Source: Chitinilyticum litopenaei DSM 21440 (GTDB lineage: Bacteria; Pseudomonadota; Gammaproteobacteria; Burkholderiales; Chitinibacteraceae). From it: DNA of 64,000 nt. Location of the stretch: the NCBI RefSeq assembly GCF_000428145.1, contig NZ_ATZJ01000005.1, positions 101,812-165,811 on the forward strand. Direction: 5' to 3'. Below are positions 52,791-60,796 of this stretch, in pieces. Every line of letters starts with the position of its first letter. The stretch's first letter is position 1. A program made the position numbers and the translations under genes. The notes beneath the pieces are model-generated. The model saw only the letters and a list, made by a program, of their open reading frames with translations. It had not been told where the DNA came from and ran no database searches.

Positions 52791-53234
52791 ATGAAGGTCA
52801 GCCCGATTCCCGTGCTTCTTGCCGCCAGCCTGTTGCTCGGCGGCTGTGGCGCAGTCAATGTTCTCAGCCCCTACAAGATCGATGTCCCCCAGGGCAATGA
52901 AGTCACCGCCGACCAGGTCGCGCAGCTGAAAGCCGGCATGAGCCGTGGCCAGGTCCGTTTTCTGCTTGGCACGCCACTGCTGACCGATCCTTTCCATGCC
53001 GACCGCTGGGATTATGTGCAGAGCAATGCCAAGGGCGGACGCCTGCTTGAGCAGCATGCCTTCACCGTCTTCTTCGAAGGCGACACGCTGGTACGCTGGC
53101 AGGGCTCCACCCTGCCGGCCGACCCGAACAGCCGCTTCAGCAAGGCCGCTACGCAGGCCAGCGCCGTTGCCGCCGACAGCCCGGCCGCCGAAGAGCCGAC
53201 CGTACAACCGCTCGTTGACGAGGCCAAGCAATGA
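52791..53234 (+). CDS. bamE: Outer membrane assembly lipoprotein BamE (OmlA)
   Basis: A 147-residue lipoprotein of the BAM complex, which inserts outer-membrane barrels. The signal peptide ends in a lipobox (LLLGGCGAVN). The SmpA/OmlA domain shows VTADQVAQLKAGMSRGQVRF and LLGTPLLTDPFHADRWDYV. The C-terminus is an Ala/Pro extension. Start 52791 follows AGAAAGAACCGACACC. It overlaps dapB by 4 bp. The fur-bamE divergent arrangement is common in proteobacteria. Confidence 0.94.
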   Translation: MKVSPIPVLLAASLLLGGCGAVNVLSPYKIDVPQGNEVTADQVAQLKAGMSRGQVRFLLGTPLLTDPFHADRWDYVQSNAKGGRLLEQHAFTVFFEGDTLVRWQGSTLPADPNSRFSKAATQASAVAADSPAAEEPTVQPLVDEAKQ

Positions 53235-54028
53235 CCCGCATCGCCATTGCCGGAGCCAGCGGCCGCATGGGCCGCATGCTGATCGAAGCCGTTCTGGCCG
53301 CCGATGACTGCCAGCTGCATGCCGCGCTGGACCATGCCGGCAACCCGGCCATCGGCCAGGATGCCGCCGCCTTTCTGGGCCGCGCATGCGGCGTCGCCAT
53401 CACGGCTGAGCTGGCTGCGCTGGCCGGTGCCGATGTGCTGATCGACTTCACCCGCCCGGAAGGCACGCTGGCGCATCTGGCCGCCTGCCGCGCACACCGC
53501 GTCAACATGATCATCGGCACCACCGGCTTTGACGAAGCCGGCAGCGCGGCCATTGAGGCCGCCAGCGCCGACATCGCCATCGTGCATGCCTACAACATGA
53601 GCGTGGGCGTGAACCTGCTGGTGAAGCTGCTGGAAGTCGCCGGTCGTGCGCTCGCCACCGGCTACGATGTCGAGGTGCTGGAAATGCATCACCGCATGAA
53701 GGTCGATGCGCCGTCGGGCACCGCGCTGATGCTGGGCCGCGCCGTCGCCGAAGCGCAGGGCCGTGATCTGAAGGATTGCGCGGTGTATGCGCGCGAAGGC
53801 ATTACCGGCGAACGCGAGCCCGGCACCATCGGCTTCGCCACGCTGCGTGGCGGCGACGTGATCGGCGACCATACGGTGATCTTTGCCGGCCTGGGCGAGC
53901 GCATCGAAATCAGCCACAAGGCCAGCAACCGCACGATCTATGCCTCGGGCAGCCTGCGCGCCGCGCGCTTTCTACAGGGCCGCAGCAGCGGCTTCTTCGA
54001 CATGCGCGACGTGCTGGACATCAATTAG
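53231..54028 (+). CDS. dapB: 4-hydroxy-tetrahydrodipicolinate reductase
   Basis: A 265-residue enzyme of the lysine/diaminopimelate pathway. The NAD(P) motif is IAGASGRMGRML, the signature EVLEMHHRMKVDAPSGTAL contains the catalytic His pair and Lys, and GTTGFDE and the C-terminal NRTIYASGSLRAARFL are standard. It overlaps bamE by 4 bp. The stop is followed by a family A palindrome and a bidirectional terminator. Confidence 0.97.
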   Translation: MTRIAIAGASGRMGRMLIEAVLAADDCQLHAALDHAGNPAIGQDAAAFLGRACGVAITAELAALAGADVLIDFTRPEGTLAHLAACRAHRVNMIIGTTGFDEAGSAAIEAASADIAIVHAYNMSVGVNLLVKLLEVAGRALATGYDVEVLEMHHRMKVDAPSGTALMLGRAVAEAQGRDLKDCAVYAREGITGEREPGTIGFATLRGGDVIGDHTVIFAGLGERIEISHKASNRTIYASGSLRAARFLQGRSSGFFDMRDVLDIN

Positions 54029-54037
54029 AAATAATCA

Positions 54038-54086
54038 GGGTATTTCTCCACAGCCCAATGCAGTATTGGCCTGCAGGGCAATACCC
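54038..54086. repeat. Family A palindrome, copy 12
   Basis: Arms GGGTATTTCTCCACAGCCCA and TGGCCTGCAGGGCAATACCC. It lies 9 bp past the dapB stop and immediately before a bidirectional terminator. Confidence 0.8.
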
Positions 54087-54088
54087 AG

Positions 54089-54116
54089 CAAAAAACCCGC
54101 CTAGGCGGGTTTTTTG
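54089..54116. terminator. Bidirectional rho-independent terminator (dapB and pyk)
   Basis: Perfect stem ACCCGCCTAGGCGGGT (54095-54110) with an A-run on the left and a T-run on the right, thus working for both convergent genes. Confidence 0.92.
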
Positions 54117-54133
54117 CTGTCTGGGCCACGCGC

Positions 54134-55570
54134 TCAGCGCGACTTGCGCTCGCCGATCTTGATGATCTTCAGGCAGTTGGTACCGCCCCCCAGACCCACC
54201 ACATCACCAAAGGTGAAGGCCACCAGATCGCCCTGCTGCACGATGCCGCGCCGCAGCATCTCGACCTCGGCGCGCACCAGCAGCGACTCGCGATCGGTGT
54301 TCTCGTGCGAGATCATCACCGGATACACGTCGCGGAACAGCGACAGGCGATTGTAGGTTTCCGCCTCCGGGGTCAGGGCATAAATGGGCACGCCACGGAT
54401 GAAGCGGCTCATCCACAGCGCCGAGGAGCCGCTTTGCGTCAGCGCCGCAATGGCCTTGACGTTCAGGTGGCTGGACGCAAACAGCGCGGACATGGCAATG
54501 GTCTGGTCAATGCGCGCGATATCGCCCTGCAGCAGCATCTCGCCATCGATCTTGCTCTCGAACGTCTTCTCGGCCTCGACACAGACGCGCGCCATCGCCT
54601 CGACGGTTTCAACCGGATACTTGCCCGAAGCCGTTTCCGCCGACAGCATCACTGCATCGGTGCCATCCAGCACGGCATTGGCAACGTCGGAGACTTCCGC
54701 CCGCGTCGGCACCGGGCTGGAAATCATCGACTCCATCATCTGCGTGGCGGTGATCGACAGCTTGTGCTTCTTGCGCGCGAGCTTGATCATTTTCTTCTGC
54801 AGCGCCGGCACGGCGGCGTCGCCGACTTCCACCGCCAGGTCGCCACGCGCAACCATGATGCCATCGGAGGCATCAAGGATTTCTTCCAGGCTGGCGACCG
54901 CCTCGGTGCGCTCGATCTTGGCGATCAGCAAGGCCTTGCTGCCCGCCGCGCGCAGCAGCGTGCGCGCCATGTACATGTCGGCGCCACTCTTGGGAAAGGA
55001 CACCGCCACGTAATCGGCATGCAGCTTGGCTGCCGTCTTGATGTCTTCCATGTCCTTGGAGGTCAGCGCCGGCGCGGTCAAGCCGCCGCCCTGGCGGTTG
55101 ATGCCCTTGTTGTTTGACAGCGTGCCACCAATCTTCACCAGCACATGGATCTCGCTGCCGATCACCTCGGTCACCTCGAACACCAGCCGGCCATCGTCAA
55201 GCAGCAGCACGGCGCCCGGCGCCACATCGTTGGGCAGTTCCTTGTAATCCAGGCCGACGCGCTCCTGATTGCCCAGCTGGCAATTGGCGTCGAGGATGAA
55301 CTTGTCGCCGTTTTTCAGTTCGATCTTGTTCTTTTCGAACTTGCCGACGCGGATTTTCGGGCCTTGCAAGTCGACCATGATCGCGACCGCCCTGCCCGCC
55401 TTTTTCGCACACTCGCGCACGATGGCGGCGCGGTCGAGGTGATCCTGTGCCGTGCCATGCGAAAAATTCAGGCGGAACATGTTGACGCCAGCGGCGATCA
55501 GTTTTTCCAGCGTGGCAACGTCGCCGGAAGACGGACCGAGCGTAGCGACAATCTTGGTGCTGCGTAGCAT
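54134..55570 (-). CDS. pyk: Pyruvate kinase
   Basis: A 478-residue glycolytic enzyme converting PEP and ADP to pyruvate and ATP. TKIVATLGPSS opens the barrel, followed by NMFRLNFSHG, MVDLQGPKIRVG, LIAKIERTEAV and the signature GIMVARGDLAVEVG. The Asp-Gly-Thr-Asp AVMLSAETASGKYP region and C-terminal allosteric domain are intact. Start 55570 follows AAGGAG at good spacing, in preference to 55576. The 54-56 kb neighbours are unrelated to glycolysis except eno. Confidence 0.96.
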   Translation of the reverse strand: MLRSTKIVATLGPSSGDVATLEKLIAAGVNMFRLNFSHGTAQDHLDRAAIVRECAKKAGRAVAIMVDLQGPKIRVGKFEKNKIELKNGDKFILDANCQLGNQERVGLDYKELPNDVAPGAVLLLDDGRLVFEVTEVIGSEIHVLVKIGGTLSNNKGINRQGGGLTAPALTSKDMEDIKTAAKLHADYVAVSFPKSGADMYMARTLLRAAGSKALLIAKIERTEAVASLEEILDASDGIMVARGDLAVEVGDAAVPALQKKMIKLARKKHKLSITATQMMESMISSPVPTRAEVSDVANAVLDGTDAVMLSAETASGKYPVETVEAMARVCVEAEKTFESKIDGEMLLQGDIARIDQTIAMSALFASSHLNVKAIAALTQSGSSALWMSRFIRGVPIYALTPEAETYNRLSLFRDVYPVMISHENTDRESLLVRAEVEMLRRGIVQQGDLVAFTFGDVVGLGGGTNCLKIIKIGERKSR

Positions 55571-55936
55571 GGACAAACTCCTTGTGTAGATTTTCAGTTG
55601 TTATCGTCACCGGCAAAGCGGTGCTGCCCGGACGCCAGCGCGGAACCGGGGCGTAGCCTGCAAGCCGGTGCGCACCGCCCGGCGCTTGCGCAGCAAAACT
55701 TAACAATATTACTTACACCCGGCAAGCGGACTCGTCCGGCCCGGCAAGGCCTGTGGTTTTATGGTTTGCGCGACTGCTGCAAAATGTAACAGCCACGGTA
55801 AAAACGGGGATTGTGCTACATCAAGCGCGGTGGCAATCCGGCCTGGCGAATGCAGCACAGCGCAGCGGCACGCCAAAGCGGCACCGCCCGGAGCAGGCCC
55901 GGGCGGCGGATTGGTTGGCTGCGCGGCCCTGCCAAC
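55571..55936. other. Intergenic region upstream of pyk
   Basis: A 366-bp gap. It contains a CCGCCCG/CGGGCGG hairpin (55884-55906) 31 bp past the MaoC stop, without a T-run, and an AT-richer stretch near 55700 (AACTTAACAATATTACTTAC) suited to a pyk promoter. No gene is seen. Confidence 0.6.
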
Positions 55937-56362
55937 TCAGGCCTGGACCTTTCTGGCCGGCACCCAGACCAGTGCATCGCCTTCGAGCACCTTCACGCCA
56001 CGCACATAACATTCGGTCAGCAATTTGACGCGCTGTTTTTCCGGATAGAGTTCCAGCACGGTGGCCTGGGCGCTGACCGTGTCGCCGATCTTTACCGGCT
56101 TGATGAAGCGCAGGTTTTGCGACATGTAGATGCAGCCTGGGCCGGGCAGCTTCATGCCGATGACCGAGGACAGCATGCTGGCAGTCAGCATGCCGTGGAT
56201 GATGCGCCCGCCAAAGCGCGTTTCGGCGGCAAATTCCTCGTCAATGTGCATCGGATTGTTGTCGCCGGTCAGACCGGCAAACAACACCACATCGGTCTCG
56301 GTAATGGTCTTGCGGTATTCCGCCATCAGGCCCACCGACAGGTCTTCGTAGTAAATGCCCAT
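55937..56362 (-). CDS. MaoC-like (R)-enoyl-CoA hydratase
   Basis: A 141-residue hot-dog fold hydratase of the MaoC/PhaJ type. The hydratase motif FAGLTGDNNPMHIDEEFA includes the catalytic Asp and His, followed by RFGGRIIHGML. Such enzymes hydrate crotonyl-CoA-type substrates to (R)-3-hydroxyacyl-CoA and can feed PHA synthesis, which would fit phaB at 62.7 kb; this link is inference. Start 56362 follows AAGGAGTGTGGC. Confidence 0.9.
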   Translation of the reverse strand: MGIYYEDLSVGLMAEYRKTITETDVVLFAGLTGDNNPMHIDEEFAAETRFGGRIIHGMLTASMLSSVIGMKLPGPGCIYMSQNLRFIKPVKIGDTVSAQATVLELYPEKQRVKLLTECYVRGVKVLEGDALVWVPARKVQA

Positions 56363-56504
56363 GCCACACTCCTTCATCCGGAAAGCGAAAAATGATGCTG
56401 CGATGCAGCATACTCTTCTGTGCAGATGTCAGGGCGATGACAAGACCGGCAAGCCCTCAGGCGGGCAGAAATGCGACAACACCGTCACGCCGCGGGCGCG
56501 CGCT

Positions 56505-57947
56505 TCAGCCGCGCACGGCAGCCAGCTCGCCCAGACGCTGGATGGCCTTTTCGTGGCGCACTGTCCACGGCTCCACGCAGCAGATGCGCAGGCAGTTGCG
56601 ATAGCTGCGGCTGGGCGAGAACAGCGGCCCCGGCGTAAAGGCGATGCCTTCGGCCAGCGCGCGCTGCAGCAGCTCCAGGGTGTCGACATTGCCCCCCAGC
56701 TCCACCCACAGCACATACCCCCCCTGCGGCACATGCAGACGCGTATCGGCCGGGAAATAGCGCTGAATGGCGCTGACCGCGGCATTGACCTGATCGGCGC
56801 AGGCCCGGCGCAGGCGGCGCAGATGGTGATCGTAACCCCCGTTCTCCAGAAAGCGTGCAATGGCACGCTGCAGCGGCAAGGGTGTCGAGTAGGTATTGAT
56901 GAACTTGAGCTGTTCCAGCTCGCGGTGCCAGCGCCCCGCCACCACCCAGCCCACGCGAAAGGCCGGTGCAACCATCTTGGTAAACGATGCGATCAGCATC
57001 ACGTTGCCGGTCCGGTCAAAGGCCTTGGCCGGGCGCGGACGCTCGCCATGGTAGAAAAATTCGCCGTAGATATCGTCCTCGATCAGCGGGACATTGCGGC
57101 TTTCCAGCAGCTCGACCAGGCGGCGCTTGTTGTCATCCGGCATCAGACTGCCCAGCGGATTGGAGAAATTGGGCAGCAACACACAGGCCTTGACCTGGCC
57201 ATTGCGCGTCGCCAGCTCCAGCGCTTCGATGGAAATGCCGGTCTGCGGATGGGTAGGGATTTCCAGCGCCTTGAGCTGGAAGCTCTCCAGGATCTGCAGC
57301 AGGCCAAAATAGGCTGGCGACTCGATGGCCACGACGTCGCCCGGCTGGGTCACAGCACGCAGGCAGAGGTTCAGCGCCTCCAGTGCGCCATGGGTGATCA
57401 GGATCTCGTCTGCATCGATCTGCCCCCCCCAGGTCAGCGCCCGCCGGGCGATCTGGCGCCGCAATTCGACATCGCCAATCGGCTTGCCATAATCGGCCAG
57501 AATGTCCGGATCGTGCCGGGTCACCTGGGCGAGAATGCGCTGGATGGCCTGATTGGGAAACAGCTTGGGTGAGAGGATGGCCAGCCCGAAATCGACCTTG
57601 AGATCATGCAGGCGTGCCAGCTCGGCGGGAGCCAGCAAAGGGTCGACCACCACATCGGACGGTTTTTGCGGCGGCTGCGTCAGCTCTGGCGCCACGAAGG
57701 CGCGCGTGATGCGCACATAGAAGCCCGACTGAGGACGCGCCTCGATGAGACCGCGGTCTTCCAGTTCACGGTAGGCTTCCATGACGGTGGACAGCGAGAC
57801 CTGCCGTTGAGCAGACAACTTGCGGATCGATGGCAGTTTTTCGCCGGGCTGCAGCGTGCCATTGGCAATCGCCTGGGCCAGGTCTTCGGCCAACTGGAAA
57901 TAAAGGGTCTCGGCCTTGCGGCTGCTAGCGGTCAGTACGGTATCCAT
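56505..57947 (-). CDS. MocR-family transcriptional regulator (GntR HTH fused to aminotransferase domain)
   Basis: A 480-residue PdxR/MocR-type regulator. The N-terminal GntR winged helix is LQPGEKLPSIRKLSAQRQVS then LSTVMEAYRELEDRGLIEAR. The C-terminal fold-type I aminotransferase domain keeps the PLP Lys in SFTKMVAPAFRVGWVVAG and has NFSNPLGSLMPDDNKRRLVE. Members sense PLP or amino compounds. The target is unknown. Divergent from nothing immediate; the MaoC gene lies downstream on the same strand. Confidence 0.92.
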   Translation of the reverse strand: MDTVLTASSRKAETLYFQLAEDLAQAIANGTLQPGEKLPSIRKLSAQRQVSLSTVMEAYRELEDRGLIEARPQSGFYVRITRAFVAPELTQPPQKPSDVVVDPLLAPAELARLHDLKVDFGLAILSPKLFPNQAIQRILAQVTRHDPDILADYGKPIGDVELRRQIARRALTWGGQIDADEILITHGALEALNLCLRAVTQPGDVVAIESPAYFGLLQILESFQLKALEIPTHPQTGISIEALELATRNGQVKACVLLPNFSNPLGSLMPDDNKRRLVELLESRNVPLIEDDIYGEFFYHGERPRPAKAFDRTGNVMLIASFTKMVAPAFRVGWVVAGRWHRELEQLKFINTYSTPLPLQRAIARFLENGGYDHHLRRLRRACADQVNAAVSAIQRYFPADTRLHVPQGGYVLWVELGGNVDTLELLQRALAEGIAFTPGPLFSPSRSYRNCLRICCVEPWTVRHEKAIQRLGELAAVRG

Positions 57948-58068
57948 GGCCTTCGGTGCACAATCGGCGGTGGCACTACTATACGCCGGCCCATGCGGGG
58001 ATAACAGCCGTAAAAACTTGCCAAAGCGCAATAAACTGTTAGGCAACAGTTACAAAGGACGGCAAGGC

Positions 58069-58386
58069 TTATCGGGCTGTATTGGCCGTGGCCGGCACAC
58101 TGCCGGCGCCCACCGGATGATCGAGTACCTGCATGAACACCTCGTCCTGGCGGATCATGCCCAACTCGTTTCGGGCCCGCTCCTCGATCGCATCGGTACC
58201 GGCCTTCAGATCGCGCACCTCGGCAGCCAGCGCGGCATTGCGCTCTTTCAGCTTCTCATTGCGGGCTCGCTGCTCGCTCAGCTGATGATCCAGCTGCCAG
58301 GCGCGCAGCCAGCTGCCTTTGCCCACCCACAGCGGCCACTGCAGGGCAATGATGAGTACGGCAAACACTAGGGCAAGCAATCGCAT
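58069..58386 (-). CDS. ftsB: Cell division protein FtsB
   Basis: A 105-residue divisome protein of the FtsQLB complex. One TM segment (MRLLALVFAVLIIALQWPLW) is followed by WVGKGSWLRAWQLDHQL and a coiled coil (SEQRARNEKLKERNAALAAE) ending with GTDAIEERARNELGMIRQDE. Start 58386 is preferred over 58392 for its spacing from GCAGGA. It lies 100 bp after eno on the same strand, the conserved eno-ftsB order. Confidence 0.93.
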   Translation of the reverse strand: MRLLALVFAVLIIALQWPLWVGKGSWLRAWQLDHQLSEQRARNEKLKERNAALAAEVRDLKAGTDAIEERARNELGMIRQDEVFMQVLDHPVGAGSVPATANTAR

Positions 58387-58486
58387 AAGCATCCTGCAAT
58401 GAAAAACCGGAGCCTGGCGGCTCCGGTCAAGAATGTTACTACAGCCGACAGGGCTTTGCCTGCCCGCTGCAGCAGCAGATCAGCAA

Positions 58487-59782
58487 TTAGCGCTTGATCT
58501 GGTAAAAGGCTTCGGCGCCCGGATAGTAGGCCGCATCGCCCAGTTCCTCTTCGATACGCAGGATCTGGTTGTACTTGGCGATACGATCGGAACGGCTCAG
58601 CGAACCGGTCTTGATCTGCATGCAGTTGGTGGCCACGGCCAAGTCGGCAATGGTGCTGTCTTCGGTTTCACCGGAACGATGGCTCATGACCGAGGTGTAA
58701 CCGTGACGCTTGGCCAGATCAACGGCAGCCAGCGTTTCGGTCAGCGAACCGATCTGGTTGACCTTGATCAGGATGGAATTGCAGATGCCCTGCTTGATGC
58801 CTTCGGCCAGAATCTTGGCATTGGTCACGAAGAGGTCATCACCGACCAGCTGTACGCGGCCGCCCAGACGATCAGTCAGCACCTTCCAGCCCGCCCAGTC
58901 ACGCTCGCCCATGCCATCTTCAATGGAGATGATCGGGTACTTGTTCACCAGACTTTCGAGGTAATCAACCATCTCATTGGACGAGAAGGTGCGGCCGCCA
59001 CCCTTCTTGAAGGTGTAGGTACCGTTGTCCTTGTTGAAGTACTCGGAAGCTGCACAATCCAGAGCAATGAAGAAATCGGAACCGGCCTTGTAGCCAGCCT
59101 TTTCAATGGCGGCCAGGATCAGTTCGATGGCTTCTTCGGGGCCGGCCACGTCCGGCGCAAAACCGCCTTCATCACCCACCTGAGTCGGCAGATGCTTGTC
59201 GTGCAGGATCTTCTTCAGGTTATGGAAGACTTCAGCGCCATAACGCAGTGCTTCACGGAAGGTGGGCGCACCCGCCGGAACGATCATGATTTCCTGGAAG
59301 TCCAGGCTGTTGGAAGCGTGCTCGCCACCGTTGATGACGTTCATCATCGGTACCGGCAGGGCCATCGGGCCGGAACCACCAACGTAGCGGTACAGCGGCA
59401 GGCCAGCTTCTTCAGCTGCAGCCTTGGCCACGGCCATGGATACGGCCAGGATGGCGTTGGCACCCAGCTTGCTCTTGTCTTCGGTGCCGTCCAGCGCAAT
59501 CATGGTCTTGTCGATGAAGGCCTGATCGGCTGCATCCAGACCGATGATGGCTTCACAGATTTCGGTGTTGATATTGTCAACAGCCTTCAGGACACCCTTG
59601 CCCAGATAGCGCGACTTGTCGCCATCGCGCAGTTCCAGCGCTTCGCGTTCACCGGTGGAAGCACCGCTCGGTACAGCTGCGCGGCCCAGTACGCCAGACT
59701 CCAGCAGTACATCGGCTTCAACGGTCGGATTACCACGGGAATCCAGAATCTCGCGGGCAATAACATCAACAATAGCGCTCAT
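58487..59782 (-). CDS. eno: Enolase
   Basis: A 431-residue glycolytic enzyme (2-phosphoglycerate to PEP), also part of RNA degradosomes. The motifs EILDSRGNPTVE, GASTGEREALELRDGD, NGGEHASNSLDFQEIMIVP, SIEDGMGERDW, and ILIKVNQIGSLTET with SHRSGETEDSTIADLAV are intact. Start 59782 follows AAAGGAAACGCACTG. Between pyrG-kdsA and ftsB, the standard arrangement. Confidence 0.98.
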   Translation of the reverse strand: MSAIVDVIAREILDSRGNPTVEADVLLESGVLGRAAVPSGASTGEREALELRDGDKSRYLGKGVLKAVDNINTEICEAIIGLDAADQAFIDKTMIALDGTEDKSKLGANAILAVSMAVAKAAAEEAGLPLYRYVGGSGPMALPVPMMNVINGGEHASNSLDFQEIMIVPAGAPTFREALRYGAEVFHNLKKILHDKHLPTQVGDEGGFAPDVAGPEEAIELILAAIEKAGYKAGSDFFIALDCAASEYFNKDNGTYTFKKGGGRTFSSNEMVDYLESLVNKYPIISIEDGMGERDWAGWKVLTDRLGGRVQLVGDDLFVTNAKILAEGIKQGICNSILIKVNQIGSLTETLAAVDLAKRHGYTSVMSHRSGETEDSTIADLAVATNCMQIKTGSLSRSDRIAKYNQILRIEEELGDAAYYPGAEAFYQIKR

Positions 59783-59875
59783 CAGTGCGTTTCCTTTGTT
59801 TGAGGTTGGTTCTGTGAATTCAGGTCCGATTTCGCACACCGGCCGTGATTGCGGGCCAAGCGTAGCACAATCGGG

Positions 59876-60727
59876 TTACAGCGTTTCTTCAATCAGCGAG
59901 TGTGCCTTGACCACGGCATCCAGTTCCTTGAGAACGGTCAGCAATTCCTTCATTCGCGGCAATGGCCAGGCATTCGGTCCGTCCGACAGGGCTTCGCACG
60001 GGTTGGGATGGGTTTCCATGAACAGGCCGGCGATACCGGATGCCACGGCAGCACGCGCCAGCACCGGCACGAATTCGCGCTGGCCGCCGGAGCGGTCGCC
60101 CTGGCCTCCGGGCTGCTGTACCGAGTGCGTGGCGTCGAAAACGACCGGGCAGCCGGTATTGCGCATGATGGCCAGTCCGCGCATGTCGCTGACCAGCGTG
60201 TTGTAACCAAAGGAGACACCACGCTCGCACATCATGAACAGCTCTTCGGGCAGGCCAGCCTCGCGCGCCGCATCGCGGGCCTTGTCGGCGACGTTTTTCA
60301 TGTCGCCCGGCGCCATGAACTGGCCTTTCTTGATGTTCACCGGCTTGCCGCTTTGCGCGCAAGCACGGATGAAGTCGGTCTGGCGGCACAGGAAGGCCGG
60401 CGTCTGCAGCACATCGACGACACTGGCGACTTGCTCGATTTGCCCGGTTTCGTGCACATCGGTGAGCACCGGCACACCGATCTGCTGCTTCACTTCGGCC
60501 AGAATGCGCAGGCCTTCGTCGATGCCAAAACCGCGGAAGGACTTGCCCGACGAGCGATTGGCCTTGTCGAAGCTCGACTTGTAGATGAAGGGAATGCCCA
60601 GTTCGGTCGTGATTTCCTTGAGCTGACCGGCGGTATCCAGCGCCATTTGCTGGCTCTCGATCACGCAGGGGCCGGCGATCAGGAACAGGGGATGCTCGAT
60701 ACCAACGTCAAAACCGCAGAGCTTCAT
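59876..60727 (-). CDS. kdsA: 3-deoxy-8-phosphooctulonate synthase
   Basis: A 283-residue enzyme making KDO-8-phosphate from arabinose-5-phosphate and PEP for lipopolysaccharide. Motifs LIAGPCVIES, SSFDKANRSSGKSFRGFG, LTDVHE, GQFMAPGDMKN, and VFDATHSVQQPG are typical. Start 60727 follows GAGGTGGCT; a GTG at 60733 is possible. A family A repeat lies just upstream, between pyrG and kdsA. Confidence 0.97.
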   Translation of the reverse strand: MKLCGFDVGIEHPLFLIAGPCVIESQQMALDTAGQLKEITTELGIPFIYKSSFDKANRSSGKSFRGFGIDEGLRILAEVKQQIGVPVLTDVHETGQIEQVASVVDVLQTPAFLCRQTDFIRACAQSGKPVNIKKGQFMAPGDMKNVADKARDAAREAGLPEELFMMCERGVSFGYNTLVSDMRGLAIMRNTGCPVVFDATHSVQQPGGQGDRSGGQREFVPVLARAAVASGIAGLFMETHPNPCEALSDGPNAWPLPRMKELLTVLKELDAVVKAHSLIEETL

Positions 60728-60738
60728 AGCCACCTCAT

Positions 60739-60787
60739 GGGTATATTCATACAGGCAAACGGGTATCTGGGCTATAGCCAGATACCC
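60739..60787. repeat. Family A palindrome, copy 13
   Basis: Left arm GGGTATATTCATACAGGC; the right half GGGTATCTGGGCTATAGCCA then GATACCC is itself a perfect 27-bp palindrome. It separates pyrG from kdsA within the operon and overlaps the kdsA leader. Confidence 0.75.
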
Positions 60788-60796
60788 GTCAGGATA

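Noticed and set aside
55884..55906. Rho-independent terminator after the MaoC gene
   Set aside because: The hairpin is strong but lacks a T-run on the relevant strand, so it is left as a note only.
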